A DNA stretch of 64,000 bases from Streptomyces sp. LUP30 (GCF_001746365.1 NZ_MJAJ01000010.1:62001-126000); one strand, 5' to 3'. Counted from the stretch's first letter, positions 18,985 through 28,370 are shown. The notes: generated from the letters alone by a model not told the origin. Program-made: numbers and translations.

Positions 18985-19848
18985 CTACTTCAGCAGCCGC
19001 GACATCCTCCGGTCCGCCAGCGGCTTGCCACCCGTCTGGCAGGTGGGGCAGTACTGGAGCGAGGAATCGCTGAACGACACCTCCCTGATGGTGTCGCCGC
19101 AGACCGGACAGGGCTCGCCGGTGCGGCCGTGGACACGCAGACCGCTCTTCTTCTCGGCCTTCAGACGACCCGCCGCCAGTCCCCGCGAGCGTTCGACGGC
19201 CTCGGTGAGCGTGGTGCGCAGGGCCTCGTACAGGGTGTGGGTCTCCTCCGGGGTCAGGGAGGACGCCAGTTTGAACGGGGACATCCTCGCCACGTGCAGG
19301 ATCTCGTCGCTGTAGGCGTTGCCCACGCCCGCGATCAGGCTCTGGTCGCGCAGGGCGCCCTTGAGCCGGCGCCGCTCGCCGGCGAGGAGCGCGGCGAAGC
19401 GCCCCTCGTCGAAGTCGTCGGCGAGGGGATCGGGTCCGAGACGGGCGATGCCCGGGACCTGCTGGGGGTCGCGCACCACGTACACCGCGAGCCGCTTCTG
19501 GGTGCCGGCCTCGGTCAGGTCGAAGCCCTCCCCCGTCTCCAGGGCGACCCGCAGGGCCAGCGGACCCTTGCCGGGGCGGGGCGGGCCGTCGGGGAGGCGG
19601 TCCTTCCAGTGCAGCCAGCCGGCGCGGGCGAGGTGGGCGACCAGATGCGGGCCGTCGCCGGTCGCCAGGTCGAGGAACTTGCCGTGCCGGCGCACGGCGG
19701 TGATCGGTCGGCCCTCCAGGGCGGTGACGGGCGGGTCGTACGTCTTCAGCACGCTGATCGCGACGGGCAGCACCCGCACGATCTCGTGGCCCACGGCCTG
19801 CTCGGCCAGGAAGTCCTTGAGCGCTTCGACCTCGGGAAGTTCCGGCAT
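18985..19848 (-). CDS. Fpg/Nei-family DNA glycosylase-AP lyase
   Basis: A 287-residue base-excision repair enzyme. The N-terminal PELPE gives the catalytic Pro and Glu; the helix-two-turn-helix region includes QSLIAGVGNAYSDEI; and the C-terminal zinc finger is complete (CPVCG...YCPTCQ). It would excise oxidised bases and nick the DNA at the lesion. Streptomyces genomes usually hold several paralogues, so I give no symbol; mutM-like is likely. Confidence 0.93.
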   Translation of the reverse strand: MPELPEVEALKDFLAEQAVGHEIVRVLPVAISVLKTYDPPVTALEGRPITAVRRHGKFLDLATGDGPHLVAHLARAGWLHWKDRLPDGPPRPGKGPLALRVALETGEGFDLTEAGTQKRLAVYVVRDPQQVPGIARLGPDPLADDFDEGRFAALLAGERRRLKGALRDQSLIAGVGNAYSDEILHVARMSPFKLASSLTPEETHTLYEALRTTLTEAVERSRGLAAGRLKAEKKSGLRVHGRTGEPCPVCGDTIREVSFSDSSLQYCPTCQTGGKPLADRRMSRLLK

Positions 19849-19909
19849 ACGTCAAGAGTGCCACCCGGTACGGACATCGCCTCGCGGTGCGTGCGTGGCG
19901 TGGCGGTGG

Positions 19910-22021
19910 TCAGAAGCGCCCCGGAGGCGGCACCGCGAACTCGCACCACACGCACTTGCCGCCGCCACGCGCCTCCACACCCCAGCCGTCGGCGAGCAGG
20001 TCCACCAGCATCAGGCCCCGCCCGGAGACGCCCGACTCGCCCGCCTCACGGCGGCGCGGCAGGGCGCTGGAGGAGTCCTCCACCTCGACGCGCAGCCGGC
20101 GTTCGCCGCCGGTGAGCGCCCGCAGCGTGACGATCGCCGCGCCCTCGGTGTGCATGAGCGCGTTGGTGATCAGCTCGTCCGCGACCAGCTCGATCTCGTC
20201 GGAGCGGTCGCGGGCGCCCCATGCGCGCACGGCGGCGCGGATCATGTGCCGGGCCTCGGCGAGCGCCTCCGGATCGCCGGGCGCCACATGCTGCTGGAGC
20301 CGGTTGCCGGCCTGGGCGCCGTCCGGGCCGCGCCGGCGCAGCAGGAGCAGGGCCACGTCGTCGTCCCCGCCCCGCTCCTCGGCGACGTCGATGAGCTGGT
20401 CGGCGAGTTTGCGCACGTCACCGGGGCCGGCCGAGATGAACGCGGCGAGGGCGAGCATGCCGTCGTCGAGGTCGGCGCCCGGTTGCTCGACGAGCCCGTC
20501 GGTGCACAGCAGAAGCGTGTGGCCGGGGTCGAGCTCGATGGTGCCGACCGGGTACTCCAGACTGCCGAACTCGGCGGACAGCCCCAGCGGCAGCCCGCCG
20601 GGCACCGCGACGCGTCGGCAGGCGCCGTCGGGGTCGCGCAGCAGGGGGTCGATGTGCCCGGCGCGCACCACCTGGACGACCCCGGTGGCCAGGTCGACCT
20701 CCGCGTACAGACAGGTGGCGAAGCGGTCGGTGTCGAGTTCGTGCAGGAAGACCGATGCGCGGGCCATCACGGTGGCCGGGGTGTGCCCTTCGGCCGCGTA
20801 GGCCCTGAGCACGATGCGCAGCTGGCCCATGACCGCGGCCGCGTGCGTGTCGTGGCCCTGGACGTCGCCGATGACGGCGCCGACGCGGCCGCCCCCGGAG
20901 GGGCTGCCGCCGGGCAGCGGGATCAGGTCGTACCAGTCGCCGCCGATGTCGCGGCCGAGGGAGCCGCCGATGGTGGCGGCCCGGTAGCGGACGGCGACGT
21001 CGGCGCCGGGCACGCTGGGGATGGTGCGCGGCAGCATGGCCTGCTGGAGGCCCTGGGCGATGTCCTTCTCCTGCTCGTAGAACATGGCCCGTTGCAGGCT
21101 CTGCGCGATGCTGCTGCCCAGGGCGACGAGGATGTTGCGCTCCTCGGGCGTGAAGCCGCGCCGGTCGCTGTAGAGCAGGCCCATGGCGCCGATCGGGCGG
21201 GCCTGCACGATGAGCGGCAGATAGGCCGCCGAGGTGATCCTGAGGTCGGTCAGATGCGGCCACAGCACGGGGTAGCCGCGGGCGAACTCGTCCGGCGACT
21301 CGATGAAGCGGGGGGTGAGCGTGCGCACGACCTCGCTCATCGGATAGGGCTCGTCGATCCGGGTGACGAGGGTGCCGGGCACGAAGCTGCCTTCGGGCCC
21401 CTCGGCGATCAGCCGAATGCGGCCGGCCTCGACGAGCCCCATGACCAGGCTGGTGGCGCCGAGGTGGGTGAGGCCCTGGGTGTCCTTGAGGACGTCGATG
21501 ACGTCCTGCACGGTACGGGCGTGCGCCAGGGCCGCGGTGGTGAGCTGGACGACGTTGGTCTGCTCGCGGCGCGCGTCGTCCAGGGTGTTCTCGTCCCGGC
21601 GCGCGGCGAGGTCGCCGATTTCGTCGGTCGCGTCGCGCACGATGCCGACGATGCGGCGCGGACGGCCGGTCCGGTCGCGTCGGATGTAACCCTGGGTGTG
21701 GGTCCAGCGCAGGTCCCCGCTGCGCAGCCGCAGGCGGAAGTAGGCGCCGTAGTTCTCGCTGCCGTCCTTGATCGCCTGGGCGACCAGTGCGTCCAGCCGG
21801 ATGGCCTCGTTCGGCGGGACCCGCACGCCGAGCGAGGCCGGATCGCCGTCGTATTCGTCGGGACGAACGTCGAAGATCTCGTGGGCTCGGGCGTCCATGT
21901 GGAACAGCCCCGAGTCCAGGTCCCAGTCGAAACTGCCCATGCGGTTGAGCGCCAGGATCGGATCCGGGTGGGCGGGCCAGTCGTCCGGGAGTGGCAGGGC
22001 ACTCGCTCCCCGATCAGCCAT
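19910..22021 (-). CDS. PAS-GAF-PP2C (SpoIIE)-HATPase phosphatase, RsbU/RsbW-type fusion
   Basis: A 703-residue signalling protein. It has a PAS domain (about 22-140), a GAF domain (about 155-320), a SpoIIE/PP2C phosphatase domain (about 335-560, with GGDWYDLIPLPGG, VIGDVQGHD and DDDVALLLLRR as metal-site motifs), and a C-terminal RsbW-like HATPase domain (about 570-700, ELVADELITNALMHT as N box, GRGLMLVDLLAD as G box). Such fusions in Streptomyces combine an anti-anti-sigma phosphatase with a kinase-like module and probably control alternative sigma factors. The partner anti-sigma antagonist is not in the window. Located in the cytoplasm; no membrane helices. Confidence 0.93.
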   Translation of the reverse strand: MADRGASALPLPDDWPAHPDPILALNRMGSFDWDLDSGLFHMDARAHEIFDVRPDEYDGDPASLGVRVPPNEAIRLDALVAQAIKDGSENYGAYFRLRLRSGDLRWTHTQGYIRRDRTGRPRRIVGIVRDATDEIGDLAARRDENTLDDARREQTNVVQLTTAALAHARTVQDVIDVLKDTQGLTHLGATSLVMGLVEAGRIRLIAEGPEGSFVPGTLVTRIDEPYPMSEVVRTLTPRFIESPDEFARGYPVLWPHLTDLRITSAAYLPLIVQARPIGAMGLLYSDRRGFTPEERNILVALGSSIAQSLQRAMFYEQEKDIAQGLQQAMLPRTIPSVPGADVAVRYRAATIGGSLGRDIGGDWYDLIPLPGGSPSGGGRVGAVIGDVQGHDTHAAAVMGQLRIVLRAYAAEGHTPATVMARASVFLHELDTDRFATCLYAEVDLATGVVQVVRAGHIDPLLRDPDGACRRVAVPGGLPLGLSAEFGSLEYPVGTIELDPGHTLLLCTDGLVEQPGADLDDGMLALAAFISAGPGDVRKLADQLIDVAEERGGDDDVALLLLRRRGPDGAQAGNRLQQHVAPGDPEALAEARHMIRAAVRAWGARDRSDEIELVADELITNALMHTEGAAIVTLRALTGGERRLRVEVEDSSSALPRRREAGESGVSGRGLMLVDLLADGWGVEARGGGKCVWCEFAVPPPGRF

Positions 22022-22084
22022 GGGGCCACCTTGCCAGGGTTTGCCCGATTCTTCGACCGGGGGGCGGGGGGCCTGCGGCCACGG

Positions 22085-22480
22085 TCAGCCCAGGACGGTG
22101 TCGGCAGGGCTGCCGAAGATGGGGTCGGACGGGTCGAGCGCGTCGGACTCGTCCGGTCCGTCCGGGATCAGTCCGCCGCCGTCGGGCAGGTCGGGGACCT
22201 CCGGGACGGTCTCCGGGCCGACGGCGTCGGGGGCGATGCCGCGGTCGAGGTCGGAGCCGGGGTCCGAGGCGGAGGGGTCCGGGTCGGAGCCCGGGTCCGA
22301 GAGGTCCGTGAGGGGGTCGGCGAACACGACGCGGCCCTGCGCCGCCGGGAGGACGGCCTTCGGGCCCGGCATCGTGTACTTCGCTGCCTCACCACCGCGG
22401 CCGGCGGCGAGGAGCGCCGCCGAGAGCGCGCAGGCGGTGAGGACAGTGGCAGTGGGTATGCGCACCACGTTCTCCCGCAT
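22085..22480 (-). CDS. Small secreted Asp/Pro-rich protein
   Basis: A 131-residue protein with a signal peptide (about 7-30, ATVLTACALSAALLAAG) and a mature part dominated by Asp/Pro/Ser/Gly repeats (DLSDPGSDPDPSASDPGSD). I see no catalytic motif. A calcium-binding or wall-associated low-complexity role is conceivable but unproven. The ATG at 22480 begins the signal peptide; a longer frame from 22564 would bury it. Function unknown. Confidence 0.65.
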   Translation of the reverse strand: MRENVVRIPTATVLTACALSAALLAAGRGGEAAKYTMPGPKAVLPAAQGRVVFADPLTDLSDPGSDPDPSASDPGSDLDRGIAPDAVGPETVPEVPDLPDGGGLIPDGPDESDALDPSDPIFGSPADTVLG

Positions 22481-22603
22481 CGACTCGGTCCGCCCCTCTG
22501 AGGGGATTCGCCCACTATTGTCTGCTGCACCCGCCCCCGTCACGCAAGCGGAGGGATCGATCACGCACCGTGACCTGGCGCCGGAGAGGAGGAGCGCACT
22601 GCC

Positions 22604-24025
22604 GTGGACTGGTTCACCGCACCCGAGTACGGGCTGAGCCGGCTGGTCTTCCAGCGCGGCCTGGCAGGTGTGTACCTGGTCGCGTTCCTGACGGCGGCCC
22701 TGCAGTTCCGCCCGCTGCTCGGCGAGCGCGGGATGCTGCCTGTCTCCCGGTTCCTACGGCGGACGCCTTTCCGGCGGGCGCCGAGCCTGTTCCAACTGCA
22801 CTACTCCGACCGCTTGTTCGCGGTCTGCGCCGGAACGGGCTGCGCGGTGTCGGCGGCCCTGCTGGCGGGAGCGGACAATGTCGTGCCGCTGTGGGCGGCG
22901 ATGGCTCTGTGGCTGCTGCCGTGGGCGCTGTATCTGTCGATCGTCAACGTGGGCCAGACCTGGTACGGGTTCGGCTGGGAGTCCCTGCTGCTGGAGACCG
23001 GCTTCCTCGCCGTGTTCCTCGGCAACGACGAGGTGGCCCCGCCGGTCCTCGTGCTCTTCCTGCTGCGCTGGATCCTGTTCCGGGTCGAGTTCGGCGCGGG
23101 CCTGATCAAGATGCGCGGCGACGCCTGCTGGCGGAAGCTGACGTGCCTCTACTACCACCACGAGACCCAGCCCATGCCGGGCCCGCTGAGCCGGTACTTC
23201 CATCATCTGCCGAAGCCGTTGCACCGCGTCGAGGCGGCCGCCAACCACCTCACCCAACTCGTCGTGCCGTTTCTGCTGTTCGCCCCACAGCCGGTCGCGA
23301 CGGCGGCCGCCTCCCTGATGATCGCCACCCAGCTGTGGCTGGTGCTGTCGGGCAACTTCGCCTGGCTCAACTGGATCACCGTCGTCCTGGCCGTGCCCGC
23401 GCTGGCGCTGCCGGGCGGCCGCCGGACGGCCCCCGCCGCACCGCTGTGGTTCGAGGTCGTGGTCCTCGCCACGGCCGCGCTGCTGCTCTTCCTGAGCTAC
23501 CGCCCGGTGGTCAACATGCTCTCCCGCCGCCAGGTGATGAACCGCTCCTTCGATCCGCTGCACCTGGTCAACACCTATGGCGCGTTCGGCAGCGTCAGCC
23601 GGATCCGCTACGAGGTGGTGGTCGAGGGCACGCTCGACGACGTGCCCCGTGCGGACTCCGACTGGCGGGAGTACGACTTCCGCGGCAAGCCCGGCAATCC
23701 CCGCCGCAGGCCGCGCCAGTTCGCCCCCTACCATCTGCGCCTGGACTGGATGATGTGGTTCGCGGCGCTCTCCCCCGCGTACGCCGGGGCCTGGTTCTCC
23801 GCCCTGGTGGAACGACTGCTGGAGAACGACCGCGACACGCTGAGGCTGTTGCGGCGCTGCCCGTTCCCGCCCGACCGGCCCCCGCGGCACATCCGCGCCC
23901 GCCTCTTCCGCTACCGGTACACGACCCGGCGGGAACAGCGGGAGACGGGCGCGTGGTGGCATCGGACGTATGTGCGCGAGTACCTTCCGCCGACCCGGCT
24001 GACGGGGGCGACTCAGAGGCCGTAG
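22604..24025 (+). CDS. Lipase maturation factor (LMF1)-like multi-pass membrane protein
   Basis: A 473-residue protein starting at GTG 22604. Several membrane helices run from about 18 to 315. Signature stretches of the LMF family are visible: WESLLLETGFLAVFLG, LFRVEFGAGLIKMRGD, CLYYHHETQPMP, FAWLNWITV and NTYGAFGSVS. In vertebrates LMF1 aids lipase folding; the bacterial role is unknown. Its 3' end overlaps the 3' end of a small convergent minus-strand gene by 13 bases. Confidence 0.88.
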   Translation: MDWFTAPEYGLSRLVFQRGLAGVYLVAFLTAALQFRPLLGERGMLPVSRFLRRTPFRRAPSLFQLHYSDRLFAVCAGTGCAVSAALLAGADNVVPLWAAMALWLLPWALYLSIVNVGQTWYGFGWESLLLETGFLAVFLGNDEVAPPVLVLFLLRWILFRVEFGAGLIKMRGDACWRKLTCLYYHHETQPMPGPLSRYFHHLPKPLHRVEAAANHLTQLVVPFLLFAPQPVATAAASLMIATQLWLVLSGNFAWLNWITVVLAVPALALPGGRRTAPAAPLWFEVVVLATAALLLFLSYRPVVNMLSRRQVMNRSFDPLHLVNTYGAFGSVSRIRYEVVVEGTLDDVPRADSDWREYDFRGKPGNPRRRPRQFAPYHLRLDWMMWFAALSPAYAGAWFSALVERLLENDRDTLRLLRRCPFPPDRPPRHIRARLFRYRYTTRREQRETGAWWHRTYVREYLPPTRLTGATQRP

Positions 24026-24200
24026 CCCGGCACGGCGGTCGCCTCGGAGGTCTGCCGGTGCAGGCGCGGGCCCCGGTCGCCGGTTCCTGCACGGCGAAGT
24101 CCCGCCGCTGCGGGCCGCCCTCGGCGATCCGTTCCTTCGCCGCCTCGTGGTCGGCGACCATGTCCGCGCGGACCTTGGTGTGTGGGGGGTCGACGCTCAT
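24013..24200 (-). pseudogene. Small hypothetical gene (about 62 codons) with an apparent one-base frameshift
   Basis: From ATG 24200 the frame reads MSVDPPHTKVRADMVADHEA and on through FAVQEPATG, a compact charged protein with Streptomyces-like codon use. It then runs into an Arg/Pro-rich non-coding-like frame. One base back in the other frame the sequence continues sensibly as PRLHRQTSEATAVPGYGL and a TGA at 24013-24015. Adding one G to a four-G run near 24071 joins the two. Either a real lesion or a homopolymer error. Function unknown. Confidence 0.6.
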
Positions 24201-24254
24201 CACGGTGCTCGGAGGGTCCGTCCGGCGGATTCCCGACGCCTTCTCGGACGCGTT

Positions 24255-25226
24255 TTACGGCGTTTCCTCCGCGGGCAGCAGTCCGTTCTCCCGCAGCTCC
24301 TCCCAGAGTGCGGCGGGGACGGGGACGGCGAACTGCTCGGCGCAGTCCTCGGCCTCGGCGGCGGAGCGGGCGCCGACCAGGACGCTCGCGACCGCCGGAT
24401 GGGCGGCGCAGAAGGCCAGGGCGGCGGCGCGCAGCGGGACGCCGTGCCGGTCGGCGATCGCCTTCATGCGCAGGGCCCTCTCCAGCAGCCCGGCGGGCGC
24501 CCGGGCGTAGTCGTACGTCGCACCCGGCCTCGGGTCCGCCAGCAGACCGGAGTTGAAGGCGCCGCCGACCACCACCGACACGCCCCGTTCGAGGGCCGCG
24601 GGCAGCAGGTCGGCGCGGGCACGCTGGTCGAGCAGCGTGTAGCGGCCGGCGCACAGCACCACGTCGACGTCGGTGTCCCGGACGAACCGGGTGAGCATCT
24701 CCGCCTGGTTCATGCCGGCGCCGATCGCGCCCACCATCCCTTCCGCACGCAGTCTCTCCAGGGCCGGATAGCCCTCACGGAAGGCCTGTTCGGCATGGTC
24801 GTCGGGGTCGTGGAGGTACACCACGTCGACGCGGTCGAGGCCCAGCCGTTCCAGCGAGGACTCCAGGGAGCGGCGCACGCCGTCGGCGCTGAAGTCCCAC
24901 ACCCGGCGATGGGTGGCGGCCACCGCGAAGCCGTCGGCCAGATCGTCGCCGTGCGGCGGGTCCAGGGGCTCCAGCCGGCGGCCCACCTTCGTCGAGACCG
25001 TGTACCGCGCTCGTGGGAAGTCCCTCAGGGAGGCGCCGAGACGCCGTTCGGACAGGCCGAGCCCGTAGTGCGGCGCGGTGTCGAAGTAGCGCACGCCCCG
25101 CCGCCAGGCGGCGGTCACGGTGTCGTGGGCCTGCTCGTCGGTGACCTCGGAGTAGAGGTTGGCGAGGGGGGCGGCCCCGAGGCCCAGGGTGCTGACCTGG
25201 ACGCCGCTGCGGCCGAGGCCTGTCAT
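24255..25226 (-). CDS. Aldo/keto reductase, L-fucose/D-threo-aldose dehydrogenase type
   Basis: A 323-residue NAD(P)-dependent AKR. The catalytic tetrad is visible: Asp and Tyr in YFDTAPHYG, Lys in VSTKVGR and His in VVYLHDPDD. The N-terminus SGVQVSTLGLGAAPLANLY fits the aldose 1-dehydrogenase branch. The ATG overlaps the upstream SDR stop (ATGA, 25223-25226), so the two are co-translated under the divergent GntR regulator. Together they could oxidise a sugar and its derivative, but no lactonase or dehydratase gene is adjacent, so the substrate is unknown. Confidence 0.9.
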   Translation of the reverse strand: MTGLGRSGVQVSTLGLGAAPLANLYSEVTDEQAHDTVTAAWRRGVRYFDTAPHYGLGLSERRLGASLRDFPRARYTVSTKVGRRLEPLDPPHGDDLADGFAVAATHRRVWDFSADGVRRSLESSLERLGLDRVDVVYLHDPDDHAEQAFREGYPALERLRAEGMVGAIGAGMNQAEMLTRFVRDTDVDVVLCAGRYTLLDQRARADLLPAALERGVSVVVGGAFNSGLLADPRPGATYDYARAPAGLLERALRMKAIADRHGVPLRAAALAFCAAHPAVASVLVGARSAAEAEDCAEQFAVPVPAALWEELRENGLLPAEETP

Positions 25227-25981
25227 CGAGGGCCCTCCGGACGCAACCGCAGCCCCTGCATGCCGCCGTCGACGGCGAGCGAGGTGCCGGTGGTGGCGCC
25301 GGACAGGGGGCTCGCCAAGTAGGCGATGGCGCCCGCGACTTCGGCCGCGCTGACCAGGCGGCCGGTGGGCTGGCGGGCCTCCAGTGCGGCGCGTTCGGCG
25401 GCCGGGTCGTCGGACGCGCCGAGCAGCCGGCCGACCCAGGGCGTGTCGGCGGTACCGGGGTTGACGCAGTTGACGCGGATGCCCTCACGGACGTGGTCCG
25501 CGGCCATGGCGAGGGTCAACGAGTACACCGCGCCCTTGGTCGCACTGTAGAGGGCGCGTTGCGGAAGGCCCGCGGTGGCCGCGATGGAGCAGGTGTTGAC
25601 GACGGCCGCGTGCGAGGAGCGCCTGAGGTGCGGCAGAGCGGCACGGGACGTACGGACCATCCCGACGACGTTGACGTCGAGGACGCGGTGCCATTCGGCG
25701 TCGTCGTTGTCCTCGACGGTGCCGAGGGCGCCGATGCCCGCGTTGTTGACCAGCACGTCGAGCCCGCCGAGTTCGGCTACGGCGGCCGCGACCGCCTCAC
25801 GCACGCAGGCGTCGTCGCCGACGTCCGCCCGGTAGCCGAGGAGAGGCTTCTCGACGCCCGACGGGTCGAGGTCGAGGACGGCGACCCGGGCGCCGCGCTC
25901 GGCCAGCAACCGGGCGGTCACCCGACCGATGCCGGAGGCGCCCCCCGTCACCAGGGCCTTCAGCCCTTCGAAGTCGCTCAC
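25223..25981 (-). CDS. Short-chain dehydrogenase/reductase, first gene of GntR-controlled operon
   Basis: A 252-residue classical SDR with TGGASGIGRV nucleotide motif, NNAG, catalytic Ser in NTCSIAATAG and YSATKGA (Tyr, Lys). The C-terminal GTSLAVDGG ending is typical. GTG 25981 follows a GGAAGGGGAAG site; upstream in-frame ATGs lack one and would overlap the operator region. Likely sugar or alcohol oxidation with the coupled AKR. Regulation by the divergent FadR-type protein is inferred from the operators at 26026-26036 and 26087-26103. Confidence 0.9.
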   Translation of the reverse strand: MSDFEGLKALVTGGASGIGRVTARLLAERGARVAVLDLDPSGVEKPLLGYRADVGDDACVREAVAAAVAELGGLDVLVNNAGIGALGTVEDNDDAEWHRVLDVNVVGMVRTSRAALPHLRRSSHAAVVNTCSIAATAGLPQRALYSATKGAVYSLTLAMAADHVREGIRVNCVNPGTADTPWVGRLLGASDDPAAERAALEARQPTGRLVSAAEVAGAIAYLASPLSGATTGTSLAVDGGMQGLRLRPEGPR

Positions 25982-26025
25982 GCCGTCTTCCCCTTCCGGC
26001 TTCCGATACGATTGCTGCCGCATAT

Positions 26026-26036
26026 TTATCAGACCA
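26026..26036. promoter_or_regulatory. GntR/FadR half-operator-like site upstream of the SDR operon
   Basis: TTATCAGACCA matches the FadR-family consensus TNGTNNNACNA at all but one fixed base. Its right half (GACCACTT) is identical to the right half of the perfect operator about 65 bases away. It lies about 45 bases upstream of the SDR start, in promoter position. Confidence 0.5.
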
Positions 26037-26086
26037 CTTCCCTGTGGCAACACCCCCCGATAGCGTTTTCGCCAGGTTCACGGCTC

Positions 26087-26103
26087 AAGTGGTCCGACCA
26101 CTT
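26087..26103. promoter_or_regulatory. Perfect FadR-type palindromic operator
   Basis: AAGTGGTCCGACCACTT is a 17-base palindrome around one central base and contains a full match to TNGTNNNACNA. It sits about 40 bases upstream of the regulator start, which suggests autoregulation and joint control of the divergent SDR-AKR operon. Confidence 0.72.
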
Positions 26104-26142
26104 CGAGCCTGGGCCGCTGCGCACCGGCGACAGGAGAGGCCC

Positions 26143-26859
26143 GTGGAAGACACCCCACCCAGCGCGACCGCCGTCCCGAGGGGCACCGTGACGCAGCGCG
26201 CCATCGAGCGGATCAAGGCGATGATCGGCGACGGGTTGCTGGAGCCGGGCCAGCGGCTGCCGACCGAGCGCGATCTCGCGGCCCAGCTGGGCATCTCCCG
26301 CAGTTCGATGCGCGAGGCGATCCGGGCGCTCACGGTCCTGGGCGTGCTGGAGGCCCGGCACGGCTCCGGCATCTACGTCACCCAGCTCAGGGCCGGGGAC
26401 CTCCTGGAGACCTTCGGGGTGGTCGCCGACCTGTCGCGCGGAACGCGGCTGGTGGAGCTGCTCGAGGTCCGGCGGATCCTGGAGTCGACGGCCGCCGCAC
26501 TGGCCGCGGCCCGTATCACGCCGGAGCAGCTGGCCCTCGTCGAAGGGCATCTGGCGGCGATGAACGCCACGGACGATCCGGAGGAGATCCTCGCGCACGA
26601 CCTCGCCTTCCACCGCGCGATCGCCTCGGCCGCCGGCAACGAGACGTTGGCGGCGATCCTGGAGGGCGTCTCCTCACGCACCTTCCGCGCCCGCGTGTGG
26701 CGCGGTTACCAGGAGGAGGGCGCCTTCGCCCGCACGCGCCGCGAGCACGCCGCGATCCACCGCGCTCTGCTGGCCCGCGACCCGGAGGCCGCCCGCGCGG
26801 CGGCGGCCGCCCACGTGGGCGAGGTGGAGGAGTGGCTGAGGGCTCAGGTGAACACCTGA
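26143..26859 (+). CDS. GntR-family transcriptional regulator (FadR subfamily)
   Basis: A 238-residue regulator. The winged helix-turn-helix includes LEPGQRLPTERDLAAQLGISRSSMREAIRAL and ARHGSGIYV; the all-helical FCD ligand domain (about 90-230) contains metal-site-type residues in EVRRIL, HDLAFHRAIASAAGN and EHAAIHRALLARD. GTG 26143 has AGGAGAGG just upstream. It is divergent from the SDR-AKR operon, with two operator-like sequences in between. The ligand is probably a small acid or sugar acid, unknown. Confidence 0.92.
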   Translation: MEDTPPSATAVPRGTVTQRAIERIKAMIGDGLLEPGQRLPTERDLAAQLGISRSSMREAIRALTVLGVLEARHGSGIYVTQLRAGDLLETFGVVADLSRGTRLVELLEVRRILESTAAALAAARITPEQLALVEGHLAAMNATDDPEEILAHDLAFHRAIASAAGNETLAAILEGVSSRTFRARVWRGYQEEGAFARTRREHAAIHRALLARDPEAARAAAAAHVGEVEEWLRAQVNT

Positions 26860-27026
26860 GCCTCGTCGCCCCGACCGCCGCACGGCGGGTCCAGGGCTGC
26901 GGGATCCGGCCGTGACGGCCCCCTCCCGGGAACCTCGAGGTCGACGGGCGGAGCCCGGCGAGGCAGAGTTCTCCCACGTACTCACGAGTAGTACGCGATC
27001 AGTAGTGGACACCCCGAGGAGCAGCC

Positions 27027-28370
27027 GTGACCAACTGGGTCGGCCGGACCGCCGTCGAGATCGCCGCCGCCGTACGCGCGAAGGAGGTCACGCCCCGTGA
27101 AGTAGTGGCCGAGCATCTGGCGCGGATCGAGCGGCTGGACGGGCGGATCGGGGCGTTCCGCGTGGTCCGCGCAGCGGCCGCGCTCGCCGAGGCGGACGAG
27201 CTGGCCGCCCACGCCGATCTGGCCGAACTTCCGCTGGCCGGGGTGCCGTTGGCGGTCAAGGACAACCTCGCGGTACGGGGCGAGTCGACCCGTGTCGGCT
27301 CGGCCGCGACGCCTGACGTGCCGGCCGAGGCCGACCATGTCACCGTGGCCCGGCTGCGGGCGGCCGGCGCGGTGGTCGTCGGCCTGACCAATGTGCCCGA
27401 ACTGTGCGTGTTCGGCACCACGGAGGGCGTCCACGGCACCGCCCGCAATCCATGGGACACCTCCCGCACGGCAGGCGGCTCCTCCGGCGGCAGCGCGGCC
27501 GCGGTCGCCGCCGGGATGACGCCGATCGCCCTCGGCAACGACGGCATGGGCTCCCTGCGCATCCCGGCCGCCAACTGCGGGCTGGTGACGATCAAGCCGG
27601 GCCACGGGGTGGTGCCGGCCGGGATCGGGGAGGGCGACTGGTTCGGGATGTCGGAGAACGGCCCGCTGACGACGACCGTCGAGGACGCGCGGCTGATGCT
27701 GTCGGTCCTGGCCGGCGCCGAGATCGCGGGACCCGCGGAACCCGGCGCGCTCAAGGTCGCCGTCTCGGTGCGCAGTCCGCTGGCCGGGGTCGCCGTGAGC
27801 AAGCCGTACACGGAGGCGGCCCGGGAGGCGGCCGGGGTGCTCGTCCGGGCGGGACACCACGTGGAGCGGGCGGAGCCGCCGTATCCGCTGTCGCTGGGCG
27901 TCACGTCGCTCGCGCACTGGACGGCGGGCACGGCGGTGGACGCCGAGAGCCTCGACGCCCGGCTGCTGACCCGCCGCACCCGGGTGCACGCGGCCGTCGG
28001 CCGGCGGTTCCTGAGCGGGGTGCGCGGAGGTTCCGCGCGGGAGGAACTGCGCCGGCGCCTGGAGCCGTTCTTCGCGCAGTACGACGTGCTGCTCACTCCG
28101 GCACTGGCGCGAAGGCCGCCGAAGTCGGCGCCCTGGCACGAGCGGGGCTGGCTGCGCAACATCGCGGCGAACACGAACTACTCGCCGCTGACCCCGCCGT
28201 GGAATCTGACGGGCTGGCCGGCGATGACCGTCCCCTTCGGGACGCTGCCGTCCGACGCTCCCACCGCGGTGCAACTGGTGGGCCGACCGGGGACGGAGGC
28301 CGAACTGCTGCGCCTGGCCGCGCAGATGGAGACCCTGCGGCCGTGGCGACGGACAGCGCCGCTGGACTGA
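27027..28370 (+). CDS. Amidase signature-family hydrolase
   Basis: A 447-residue amidase starting at GTG 27027 with a GAGGAGC site. The Ser-cisSer-Lys triad is present: Lys78 in AVKDN, Ser153 in GGSSGGSAAA and Ser176 in GMGSLRIPA. These enzymes hydrolyse amide bonds; the substrate cannot be told from sequence. It is on the same strand as the GntR gene, 167 bases downstream; that gap holds a small TACTC-AC-GAGTA inverted repeat at 26979-26990 of unknown meaning. Confidence 0.92.
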   Translation: MTNWVGRTAVEIAAAVRAKEVTPREVVAEHLARIERLDGRIGAFRVVRAAAALAEADELAAHADLAELPLAGVPLAVKDNLAVRGESTRVGSAATPDVPAEADHVTVARLRAAGAVVVGLTNVPELCVFGTTEGVHGTARNPWDTSRTAGGSSGGSAAAVAAGMTPIALGNDGMGSLRIPAANCGLVTIKPGHGVVPAGIGEGDWFGMSENGPLTTTVEDARLMLSVLAGAEIAGPAEPGALKVAVSVRSPLAGVAVSKPYTEAAREAAGVLVRAGHHVERAEPPYPLSLGVTSLAHWTAGTAVDAESLDARLLTRRTRVHAAVGRRFLSGVRGGSAREELRRRLEPFFAQYDVLLTPALARRPPKSAPWHERGWLRNIAANTNYSPLTPPWNLTGWPAMTVPFGTLPSDAPTAVQLVGRPGTEAELLRLAAQMETLRPWRRTAPLD

